Assembly (NCBI GenBank): GCA_945859915.1
Contig: CAMAPF010000123.1
Coordinates: forward strand, 868,001-932,000
DNA from: Cuscuta epithymum
Lineage: Eukaryota > Streptophyta > Magnoliopsida > Solanales > Convolvulaceae
Direction: 5' to 3'
DNA: 64,000 nt
How positions within the stretch are numbered: the first letter of the stretch is position 1; every line of letters begins with the position of its first letter. The position numbers were made by a program, and so were the translations under genes. Positions 10,823-22,100 of the stretch are shown here, piece by piece. Below the pieces are notes generated by a model. That model saw nothing but the letters and a program-made list of their open reading frames with translations, did no database searches and was not told the origin of the DNA.

Positions 10823-11195
10823 TAGAAATAATGACAACTACATGATTGAAATAAAAATAGTGGGAAAATATAATATCTTTGAACTCTAATTGTTTTGAAC
10901 TCTACACATGTGTCACAAGAACCGGACCGGACCGGGCGGTTCGACCCGGAAACCGGCGACCCGGAACCTCGGCCGGTCCGATTGTCTATTAGCCCGTAAA
11001 TACACCAATAACCGGATTTACCCGGTAGCCCGGCAAGATCCGGGACAGGCCCGCAAAAGGCCAAACTCGGCAAACCAGGTAAAATATGAAAAAACCCCGG
11101 ATGGAAATAAAATTGTGGGGCTAGAGCCTGGAGGGAGTCGAACGCACGTCCCTCATGAGAAAAAATGATCGGAAACCACTGGACTGGAAATACAT
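10780..11195 (-). repeat. Tandem duplication unit 1, containing a tRNA-derived SINE
   Basis: The unit runs from the end of a Stowaway MITE through a spacer (AAATAATGACAACTACATGA) into a SINE-like repeat read on the minus strand. The SINE head has a box-B-like GTGCGTTCGACTCCC (near 11130-11145) and a CCAGTGG box-A-like word about 35 bases upstream. The body is rich in CCGG words (CGGGTCGAACCGCCCGG). The second unit follows about 416 bp downstream with the same order of parts. Confidence 0.65.
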
Positions 11196-11600
11196 TCATA
11201 AAAGGAAAGTGTAGAAAACTTTAAAATATGAAGGGAGTAGAAATAATGACAACTACATGATTGAAATAAAGGTAGTGGGAAAAAATAATATTTTTTAACT
11301 GAACTCTACACCTGTGTTACAAGGACCGGACCGGGCGGTTCGACCCGGAACCTCGACCGGTCCGGTTGTCTATTAACCCGTACATACACCAATAACCGGA
11401 TTTACCCGGTAGCCCGGCAAGACCCGGGACAGGCCCGTAACCGGCCAAACTCGGCAAACCCAGTAAAATATGGAAAAAACCGGATGGAAATAAAATCCTG
11501 GGGCTGGAGGGAGTCGAACACATGTCCCTCATGAGCAAAAATGATCGGAAACCATTGGGCTGGAGCCTGGAGACACCTGTTGTAATACATTATTGTAGTA
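11196..11600 (-). repeat. Tandem duplication unit 2, SINE copy
   Basis: This repeats unit 1 at a spacing of about 416 bp, including the MITE end (GAAGGGAGTAGAAATAATG), the spacer and the SINE with GTGTTCGACTCCC. It differs from unit 1 by scattered substitutions and lacks an internal CCGGAAACCGGCGA segment, so the duplication is not recent. It ends in GGTGTCTCCAGGCTCCAGC-like sequence on the minus strand. Confidence 0.65.
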
Positions 11601-11640
11601 CTACGTACAAATTATGTATACTCCCCATACCATGCAATAA

Positions 11641-11820
11641 GCTAAGGACTGCGTCAACTCTTCCCCATATGATAGTCAAATTTCAAAATAAGACTCTTAT
11701 GTTTTTACTCTTCCCCATATGATAGTCAAATTTCAAAATAAGACTCTTATGTTTTCCTTTTCCTTACTTATTCAGTTATTCTTTTCACCCATTACCAATG
11801 CATAAGCTAAGGATTGCGTC
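11641..11820 (+). repeat. Short tandem duplication
   Basis: The 41-base phrase from CTCTTCCCCATATGATAGTC to AAGACTCTTATGTTTT is repeated at about 11658 and 11709. The phrase CATAAGCTAAGGATTGCGTCAA near 11800 repeats CAATAAGCTAAGGACTGCGTCAA near 11635. This indicates two rounds of local duplication. Confidence 0.6.
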
Positions 11821-11906
11821 AATTGCTCTCATATGACAGTTAATAGTTAATACTTTATCAACAAAGGTCTTGATTTTTGCCAACAAATGGAAAATTTTAA
11901 ATGTTA

Positions 11907-12061
11907 CTCCCTCTGTCCCCTTATATTGTCCCGGTTTACCTTTTTGGAAAATCTCACTAAAATTGTCTCATACCATATTTGATAAAATTTGTGTGGCTCA
12001 AATCATTCTAACTTTATTCTTACTTTATCAATTAATATCAATCTTAAGAGGGATGGAGGTA
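11907..12061. mobile_element. Stowaway-like MITE, diverged
   Basis: It begins CTCCCTCTGTCCCCTTATAT after TA and ends near GGGATGGAGGTAC. The inner arms are only weakly paired. Confidence 0.45.
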
Positions 12062-12174
12062 CTATATAGTTCTCAATACGACTTAACTTGGACTTCAATT
12101 TTTTTTTCATTGTGTTCAGTTAATTTATAAATTAAAGTCGATTTTGTTCCAGTAATGAAAGAAAGTAGTACTAC

Positions 12175-12525
12175 GGGTATGTTTGGCACAACTAGCTGAA
12201 AAGATACTTTTACAGACTTTTTAGTAACTGTTAGCTTTTAGTGACTGAAAAGATCTTAAAAGTAAAAGGTAGTATCTGTTTGATAAAAAGCTGACTGTTT
12301 GGTTTAGTTCTGTTTGGTATAGAAGCTGTTGGGGCTAATTAATGCTAAAAGCCACAGACTTTTTTCAGATGTTACTCCATGTAACATCTCAAAAAAGAGC
12401 TTTTTATTTTTTGAGAAGCTCTTAAATTTGTCATACCAAACATACAACTAGGAGCTTTTAAAGACTTTTTAAATAATACAAAAGCTAGAAGACATGGACT
12501 TTTGCCGGCCAAACAAAGCCTGCAT
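12175..12525. mobile_element. MITE with TGTTTGGC / GCCAAACA ends
   Basis: The left end GGGTATGTTTGGCACAACTAGC and right end GGCCGGCCAAACAAAGCC are partly inverted. The interior carries repeated AGACTTTTT and AGCTTTTA words in both orientations. It has no coding capacity and looks like a hAT-type MITE, without a confirmed duplication. Confidence 0.45.
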
Positions 12526-13140
12526 CCCAAAATAAATTTCATTTATATGCTTTTACGGCAAAGAATATATAGTTCATGTTATTTCTCTCTTTCGTGGACA
12601 ATCACACAATTCCACTTTCTTCATCTTTTTGCCAAGTCCAGATAAAAACGTTTTTCATGGAATCATGGGACAGATGGAAGATAGTTTGTCACTTCTTTTA
12701 TAGACGAGTGTTCTCATTAGAGATTAACCATTTAACCCCACCCGAGAGACAAGTTCAAATGAAACCTGAGGGTGACCCCTTCAATGAAACCTGAGGATGA
12801 CCCCTTCAATAGATTAGACTTGATCTGTGAATACCAAAAATCCAAAAATGGCCAAAAGTCCAGTGTTTGAACATACGCACTCTGAAGAATTAAAATTGAA
12901 AAATTCGTATTTTTCAATGAAAAACTTTATATTGAACAGCACCTTATAACAGCGCACCCACATTACTCTTGTGGAGGTGAGTATAGTGACATCTGGATTG
13001 ATTTGTCAGTTTCTTTAAAGTTGTAATTTCAACTTCCATGTTCGTTGACAAATGTTGCTAACTATGCCAGTTTCCTGTTTGTACAAATTTGGATCCATCG
13101 TGCATACATCAAAATTTGCTTCCTACTTTAATATTCTCTA

Positions 13141-16100
13141 TCAAACACGGAGAAATTCATCCAGGGGAATACCTTTCTCTTTTGCGGCTTCTTTTGCCAA
13201 CTCTCCAGTAGATGTAGATAGACCCGCATAAGATTTCCATAGCTTGATTGAAAATGGATATATCGACAATGCACTCCTATGAAAACTAATGCATATCTCC
13301 TCACAGTTCATCAGGCAAATCAGAAGACTCGCAGCTTCTGCCCATACATACTCTGGTGCAACAGGGACTGCTTGAAAGAGTGCATTTGACAAGAGAGAGC
13401 CTGCCCAGAAAGAGACACTGGCGGAAAAGGAAGCCTTTCGGCTGCTTACCCACTTGCTGACGGAAATCGCTAGAGGATAGTTAGATGGGAGAATTTCCAT
13501 CAAGCTCTCGACAAAGTCAACCATATCAGTCAATTTATCGGTTGTGCGTGGTAAGAGAGACGGGCCAAACCACGCTTTAAGGATAGAATTCACCAGTGTA
13601 GGGTCTGATGGAATGGGACTCAGCAGTTTTCCTGCCAGCTGCCGGAGTCTAGGCTTCTTCAAGTTTCGGATGAAGTTTCGGGTCAATGGGTCAGACACGG
13701 GCGAAGAAGCACGGGTATCAAACAGGTAGCCTTTCACAACTTGTAAAGCGCTTCTGTCTGCTGATGTTATCAGGAACATAATAAGCTCCCTAACACAGTG
13801 ATTGTAACACTCGGTATTATCAGCGGCATCCAACGCTTTATTCAAAGCCACACGAGCCTCAGTTGGATCATTTTTCATTAGTAGCTTATAGATAGCATAA
13901 TTGAGTAAACCAAACACAACATCAGTTTGGGTAAAACTGGAAAGCCAAGAACTAACATCCGAGATTGAACCCGATTCAGGCAAATCATTCGACCGGAACC
14001 ATCTATCAATTAATTCCTTCACGATATCCAATCTCCCGTCTCGGAACACACATTCTGCGTACTGGTTCCAAACGCACTGAACCCCAGGAACCTCATCAAT
14101 CCAGTTACCCAAAGCTTCTTCAAACCCTTCATAACTCCTCGAATCCTGAAACTCGTGTTCTACCCTAGCTGACATTAGAGCAAGTTCTAAAGAAGATGGG
14201 TAAAGCTTCTTGTATCGCTCCAGAAGATTCCTGCCACAGTCTATCCCTTCAAGAACGGCAACGAACTTGACATGATTCAGAGCAAATAAGTGTGCCGCAC
14301 TTAGATTTAATTCATCCTCAAGAGACTCTCTATCGATATGCAACACTAGTGAATCTACAGCTAATTCCATCAGGGAGACCACTTGCTGCTTCTCGTCAGT
14401 AGTTAACTGGGTAGGCGGCCACTCTATGGAAGAAAGCTCTTTCTGGGATTCAAGCTGGTTGGCTATGGAATCTGGTAATCTCCTATACACGACGATGTAT
14501 ACACAGCAAACCCAGAAAATGCATTTATCAGAAATGGTTAAGCGAGGGATTATGTCAGGGAAGAACAGGTTATTATGTGGGTTGTTAGGTATGTTTGTTG
14601 TGGAGAAGAGATCATTGATCTTCTCAATGGCTTTTCCAATGTTTCCAGACATGGCCAGAAAATTCATCATCTGGAGAGTGAGGTCAAGGATGCATTCGCT
14701 GGCAAAGGCATCTCTTTTTGAAATGTTTTGGCAAAGTGAAGATATTGCAGCATCATATGCAGTTAACCGCTCATCAAGTGTTTCACGGCTATTAATATAT
14801 AACACCCACAGTTCATATGATTCTTTGCTATGTTCAACCTGCGAAGCAAAATATCAGACCCAAACTCAAATTAAATACTCTTAATAACCTAATAGACTAA
14901 TACACTGATACAGACCTGGACAGATTAGTGTTAATAATAATAATAATAATAATTGTACAGGAGTATAAATAGAAGCTAAGGGAGTAATAAGAGGTTGGGC
15001 AGAATTTTGGGAATAGGAACTGGGACTCTGAGAGAGATAAGCACTCTCGAACTTGCCTCTATACTTCTTCTATTATGTTTCTTCCGTTGCTTTGTAAATT
15101 TCAGGATATCTCAGAATCCCTTGATTGAATATACATACTGTTTTTACTGTTCGGATCGATACCCTATCATATACTCCACCCAAATTACAAAGCCCTGTGG
15201 TTTTTGATAACCAAGTGAGGTGTAGCATGCTTTTAAAAAATTGTTCCTTAAGTGAGGTCAACTGTCAAACTATTTTAAAAAGTTAATAGGAGAGCAAAAG
15301 GATAGTGATGCTCAAATTGGGAAACTGCTCATCATTTTGAAACGTATTCATAAGGAAAATAGGACAAACAAAATGGCATATGGGGCGCAGTTTAATGCAT
15401 TCTTCATGCAAATGCATTTGCAATTATGAAGATATAAATGAACCCGTAAGAAAAAATTACTAGTAGTTACACAGATAGAGAACAAAATGCTCAACAAATT
15501 TTATACATGTCCCATGTTACTTTGTTTGATAATTAATTTGAACCATACCCTTTGATATTTACAGGTGTAATATTTTATTAATATAACAAACCAAACTGAG
15601 AGATGCCATTTGAAAAGAAAAGCCCGTGAATATTTGGTATACTAGATCTGCATAAATAAATACTACCTCCGTCCCAAAAAACTTTGCCATTTTCAAAAAT
15701 TTGAATCTTGATTTTGATTAGTATAATATTAGGGAAGCTATGAACTTTATACTTTTATGAAAGTACTTTTAATAAAGAACATTTTCATATAATTTTTATA
15801 TTTTAAATAATTTTCAATAAAAAGATATAGACGGTCAAAGTTTTGAAAATGGCAAAAATTTTTGGCACGGAGGTAGTAATAAACTGTTGTGGACGCCTTT
15901 CTACTTCCTAGGATGCACATATCAGCGGCATCGTAAATGAGGTGCAGGAAAAACCAAACACAACATGTGTTGGCCAGCAAAGTGGCTGAGGAAGCTGCGT
16001 GACAAGTCTGGCAGCTGGCAGTCATCAATTATGACAGCTGGGTTATTTTTAGATTATTTGTTGTGATAGATTTGTTGTCTTCAGTATCCTTTTTGTCTCT

Positions 16101-19100
16101 GAATGATTTCAATACTCTTTCTGTGTGATTTCCTCTAGATTGAGAACTCTGGTGTAGGCGTGTAGCCCATATAAGGGCCTTTCTCATATGAAATAAGGAT
16201 ATCTTGGGAAGAATTAATTGGAGTGTGTCTTGACAAGGCCAGACACCAAATTAATTCTAACTAAAGCATAGTTATTCATCCCAGAGGTATTTGTCTTGCA
16301 CAGATCTAAAACTCTAAGCATAGATAAATCAATTTCTATTGCTTCAATGATAGGAACCGCGCAGATTAGTATACTAATAATGATAGAATTATACTAAATA
16401 ATTGTGATAGTGTAAAAATAAGGGTTTCGGGCCATGTAAGTCATGAGTTTGAGCCGGCCCTTAAGAATAAAATTATTATAAGAATTGGAACCTCAACCAA
16501 CGCAGCAGAACTACAGTGACGGAAATACAAAGAAAGAGAAGAGCCAATAAGATAGAGACAGTTCGAGCCGTCTCACACTCCCAAGCCTAATTCCAGATCC
16601 AATTTCTGCCTACTCCCTTCTTTCCCTCCTTCCCACTCTTATAGTACTTATATTCTAACGGGCCAGCCCATATTTTATGACATGGCCCAGAATTCTTATT
16701 TATACAATACCATACTTACTTAATATCAATCTATAACTACTAATATTATTATTCTCTACAGCCCAGGCCCTATCATAAGAATTGGAGGGAAGAAAGAAGT
16801 GCGGGAGGCAGAAATTTGGTTGGGGCTTGGACTTTGGAGTGCAAGACTACTCAAAGTGTCTCAATTGTATCTTTCTGTTTTCAGTTTTCAACAATTTCCA
16901 TCTTAATATACATCAATTTACCATCAAATTCTGGTGTCTCTATCATTGGTATCAGAACAGTCGACTGCGGGAAGCTTCTATCGACATACGCGCTATAAAA
17001 AACACGGAGCAGCACAGGGATCATCGACGGTCAGAACAGAAGGTGGCCGCCTCTGGTTTGCGCGCGAACATGGAGAAGCGCATGTCTACGCAAGGGAGGA
17101 GGGAACCACACATGCAGCATCGAAGATCGATCAGGATGCCTCGCGCGGAAACTTGGAGAAGCTCTTGAACCTGGGGAATTGCTTGAACACGGAGAAGCGC
17201 AAGAAGAGCAAGGAAAAAGTAGAAAGTGATTGGATGAAGAAGATGAGGATCTGGTTGGACAAAATGTGCACCAAGCTGCATCCACAACGTCGCCGGCGAG
17301 GACGATCAAGGAACGTTCGTCGTTGCCATCACAGGCATCTTTTCTCAGTTCGCAGGTTTCCTCACCAGCATCTTCTTCTTTCAGTTTGCAAGCTTCACCG
17401 CGAGCAGATTTCTTCAGTTCTCAGGCTTCATCGCAAGCCGATTCTTCCAGATCGTCGCTCGTCGTTTCTCTCCATTCGCAATCGCGAACTGCTTCTCCCA
17501 GTTTGCCGTCGCTATCCCAGTCTCCCGGTTTGTAGCAGGAATCTGTTATTCAGCGGCAACTTCCATCTGAAGCTACGTTCATCGATTGTGACCAAGGACG
17601 AGGGAGAAATCTTCTGTGGTGTTTCAATCCTCGACCGCCAGGGACTATGAGAATTCTTCCACCAGTAGAAAAAAATCTTCAAGCACGGCTGAACGCGGGT
17701 ACATGGGAACTCCTAGTACATTGGCATGGCAAGTTCGAAGAGGATGAATCTTGGGACACATTGAAAGAGTTTCAACATGCTTACCCAACCTTGGAGCTTG
17801 AGGACAAGTTCTTTTACAACGAGGGGAGAAATGTTGTGAAGGTTTTATAATCTAGGCGTAAATGACGTGCGAGGAAAAGTAAACACAACATGTGTTAGCC
17901 AGCAAAGAGGCTGAGCAAGCCACATGGCAAGTCTGGCAGCTGGCAGCTGGCGCTCAATCAATTATGAAAGCTGGGTTACTTTCAGATTATTTGATGTGAT
18001 AGATTTGTTGTCTTCAGTATCTTTTTTATCTCTGAATTATTTCAAGACTCTTTTTGTGTGGTTTCCTTTTATTTTAGAACTCTGATGTAGCCTATATAAA
18101 GGCCTTTGTTATATGAAACAAAGATATCTCGGGAAGAATTAATTTGCATGTGTCCTGACAAGATCGCGCACCAAATTAATTCTAAGTAAAGCATAGTTGT
18201 TCATCCCAAAGGTACCTGTCATACACAAGTGTTCTTAACAAAAACTAGTTTTTTTATTTTGATAAAGTTGAGATACCTCTAACAAGAAAGTGCACAAGAA
18301 TAAAAAAGGAACAGATGAAGTTACTTATTCTATATAAACATCCCAGAAGATAATAAAAAACAACTGCATAAATGTATTTGTTCACATTAAAAAAGGAGTA
18401 CCGCATGTTTGAACATGTCATCCTTCCCAATGCACTTTTGATTGCTATAATAAATCAACAAGTAAACAATCCACAGAGCTGCTGAAGTAGGATAAGCTTC
18501 CAGAGCACGAGCAAGCACTTTCAGAGCCTACATGTTTCAATGTGTGTATGAGCTTATATAACACATCAATGAAATACAAAGGGACGACTTGCAAGAGAAA
18601 GAAATACCTCAATTCGGCCTTTGCTTTTACTACCCTCTTGACAGAGACTCAAAAGAGCCAATTCTATGGATTGATCATCATCTGAAAATCGGTGGCCACC
18701 TTCAATCTGTTAAAGCACAACCAGCATGAGGAATTAGCAAAGAGTAAAAGCTACTGTTTACTTGCAAAAGATGCACAAAGTAGTGCAGCTGTCAGAAGTC
18801 ACAACTAACTTCTTGCGTAACTTTGTAAGCGGTTTGACCTTACAAATGGGTACCGAACCACGTCTGGGGTGAGTAAGCTTTGTTTGAATTACCTTCTGAC
18901 ACAACTATTAATAGAGAGCGGGGAGAGCAAGGGGGCTGTGTGGAAGAAGAGGGTCCGAAAGCCAAGGGCTGTTGGTTTACTGCAGGCAGGGACGGGCTTG
19001 AGCCCACCTTCGTGGGCTGGTTAATTAATTTTATTCTTTTATAATTTTCCTGATTTGTTTCCTATTTGGAGTTAATTAGGATTTCTATTATTTGGTTCCT

Positions 19101-22100
19101 GTTTGGAGTTAATTAGGATCTCCATTATTCTTTTTCCTATTTGGAGTTGATTAGGATCTCTATGATTTTGTTTCCTAGTTTGGGAATTAGTAGATGCGTA
19201 TAAAATTGGATTTAAACCAGGGTATTTAAACCCCTTGTTAGGATTCATTCTTGCTCATCAGTTAATAAAATTGGATTTCAGCCTTTTGGCTCTGGGCAAC
19301 GGTTTCTGCCATTGATTATTACTAGGCAACGGTTTATACTGTTGATTTTTATTTTCCATTCCCATCAAATATGCAACTTGATTTTCCATATTAAGAGAGA
19401 GAGAAAAAATATGCTTGGGAACTAACTAGCTAGGGCTGAAGAGGGGTGCAAATTGTATTTGTTTCTGATTTTTGCTTGCCTCAGAAATCAGAACCAATGC
19501 TCAAACATTCTTGGTAAAAGTACAACTTTTTAAAGGTACATAGTTTGAAGACATAAATCATGAAGACGCATTTCCGATTTCAAAACTTATTTGTTAGATT
19601 ATCTATTTGGGTCACATTGAAATTGGTTTGTAACCCTATTTTACAAAGCATTGGAAAGTTTCATGAAATATTAGGTTCTTTCGATGAAATGTGAATTTCT
19701 TATGAATAGTAAAACTAAAACATGTCTTTTGGTGGGGACAGGGTGATAAGCAGCAATGAAGATAAAGTTAGTGTGACCAACCGATGTTCCATTTCTGCTC
19801 TGGAAATAGAGTAATTGCCTGTTCCAACCCCCATGGACCTCAACATGAGCTTCAGAGCCATACAGAAATGGCTCTTTTGAAATCAGGTCAGTTAGAAGTA
19901 GACTTGAAAGAACCAAGAAACCACTGAAACACTTCTTTTGAGCAACAGCAGATTTATATGTCTGTAAATCAACTTTGGTAACATCAAAACCAACTAGATA
20001 AGTTGGGGGAGCAGAGACATTTGACATGGTGAGTGCATTAGTGAAAGCGGATTTTCCTCTTCCAATTGTTGACTCGTCCTTCAAATCTTCAAAGTAAAAA
20101 AAGATATAATAGCAAAGCACTATGCATAAAACTACAATCAAATCTTCAAAGTCAGGAATGCAAAGTGCTGCACTATGCATAAAACTATAAAGAATTGCAC
20201 ATATGTTATTGTACTTGTTTTACAAATTTCATACCCCTGTTGTTGCAGGTAGTGCTTTTTTTAGCTTCAGAAGAGTAGTCCCTAATATGTTGCCAAGTAC
20301 ATTCTATGTCGTTGCATTTCCCCCGGAGTTCATACATGCAAAGCGGCCAAAGTGGATCAATAGCAAATTTGCAGGAATAAGAACCATTCTTGTTGGAATA
20401 TAGATCCAGTGAAGCATACTCATCTACTCTGAAAGTATTCCCCGTGGTCTCATCATCATTTGCATTATTAACATGAGAAGCTTGAATATTCACACCTCTA
20501 ATCTGTGGTTTGCCAAAATTAGTGGTATCAGAATGCTTAAGGTGAGAAAATGCACTCCTGAAAGCAGGAAGAGAGAAGGTGGCGAAATTTGATGATTGTG
20601 AGTGCTGCTCATCTATGGACATGCAACTGCTCAAATGACTAGTGGACAACATAGAGGAAAAATTGGATCCAAATGTATCATTATTGCAACGATCATTTAT
20701 CTCAACAGGGGTGTCATACTCTATATCTGCTTTATCAGAAGATACTGGAAAAAAAATATAAAAAAACAGAATCAAAGATATATGACAAAAATGATATACC
20801 CTCACATGCAAAATGCAGTTGTGACATCTTAAACACATAATTTTTTGACAGCAAGAGTTTGTAGGTAGACATAGAAATTATAAATCAAGAGAAACAAAAA
20901 AAGAAATTAAGACCAAAATAAATGCAGTTACTGATACAATGCAAGTTCAACAAATATGGTTGTTCATAACTTCGAAAAGTAGAATAAAAGGCACTTGGCA
21001 CTGCCTTCAAGTAACATTTTGACATAGATTTTCAGGACTGATAGCCTCTAGCTGCATATGATATTGTCAAGAAACTCCAGAGTAGAAAAAACATGTTCAG
21101 TGGAAGAATACCAGGGAAGTCAGAAGCCTTTTCTTTCTCAACATCAGATGATGATATGTTGCCTGAACTCAATCCCATCCTTCTTCCGAAATCATCCGCT
21201 TCTAACATACTCTCAGTGATAGTCTCCACATTCGGGCTTTCCTCTACTTTCTTAGGCAAAGCTTTCATTTTTAACCTCTCAAAGAGCTGAGATCTCAAAG
21301 ACGCTTCAAGTAACAAAGTATCCCGAGAACTATCCATTGCTAACTGCCTTCCTGGTACGTCGTTTGCCTCCTTTTCCTGGACCACCCCAAATGCCCCCTC
21401 CCCTTGATATTCGGAGCTGTTCTGAGGGGACCTTTGAAGCAACCCATCTTCCTCCTCCGCAGACATACTGACGTCATCAGCTTGCAAGCAGACACCACTT
21501 GCTTTGTGATTGACCTTATTAAGCTCAGACGTACTAACATCAGGCTCACTAAAAGGCTCAGAAGTCAATTTTTCCCTATCATCAACATGCATGTCTGATG
21601 CATTTTGCATGGCCTCAAAAGCAGAATGGAACTCTGCATCACGCATTTGATGATCGCGGCCATCACAATCAAGCTGTGCAGGACAACATGAAGAGAGCAT
21701 TAAATGCCTATTAGCACCGTAATTGGTTGAGGGGTTCAAAACAGTTTCGAGGTGAGATCCAAGAGGGAACAACGTATTAGTATAGACTGGATTCTCTATC
21801 ATAAGACGTCGAAGCTGCGCTGAGTATATCTCTCTTTTACTAAATAGAGCAGAACATCTAGCGTTTGCCTCAATCAAGGCCTTCTGAGCCTTTCTATAGG
21901 AATTGAGAGCATTTCTTTCTTCAATTTCACACTTGCGCCGATATTCCTGGGCCTCCTCAAGCTGCTTATCATGTAATTCCTCAGTGTCCAACAACGATTG
22001 CAAATCCATGCCACTATTCCTAGACATGTCTAATTTTCTGAAGTTGTGCGGAACTTGTTGAATATTCAGGGGTTCCTTTATCCATAGAAATTCCAAAAAA

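Larger units (their letters stand above)
15930..18245 (+). mobile_element. Gutted Ty3/gypsy chromovirus with two LTR-related copies
   Basis: Two related segments, about 15930-16320 and 17855-18240, share long matches (ATAGATTTGTTGTCTTCAGT, GGGAAGAATTAATT, ACCAAATTAATTCTAA). Between them lie a tRNA-iMet-type primer-binding site (TGGTATCAGAACA, 16947-16959), a basic leader/gag-like stretch (about 16960-17300) and a chromodomain (17647-17850). Protease, reverse transcriptase, RNase H and the integrase core are all missing. The upstream copy continues to the primer-binding site, so it is LTR-like over about 1 kb and probably holds a further insertion (16480-16775). The downstream copy is short. 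Similarity between the two extends a little upstream of the expected LTR start, so the history includes recombination. Confidence 0.65.
14839..18401. other. Large transposon-filled intron of the ZFC3H1-like gene
   Basis: This 3.56-kb intron separates two HAT-repeat exons that are in phase 0 on both sides. It contains an (AAT)n run at 14935-14952, a Stowaway-like MITE (15663-15876) and a rearranged Ty3/gypsy remnant (about 15930-18245). The remaining bases show no coding signal of their own. Confidence 0.7.

Noticed and set aside
11100..11160. tRNA gene suggested by the GTTCGACTCCC box
   Set aside because: No cloverleaf can be drawn; the motif is the box B of a tRNA-derived SINE and recurs in the tandem copy.
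10908..11590. Open frames across the SINE units with proline/arginine-rich proteins
   Set aside because: They arise from CCGG-rich SINE sequence present twice; the same bases are open on both strands by composition.
16934..17650. 238-codon open frame as a host gene
   Set aside because: It begins at the primer-binding site of the gypsy remnant and runs through leader sequence; it is low-complexity and basic or serine-rich in all frames.
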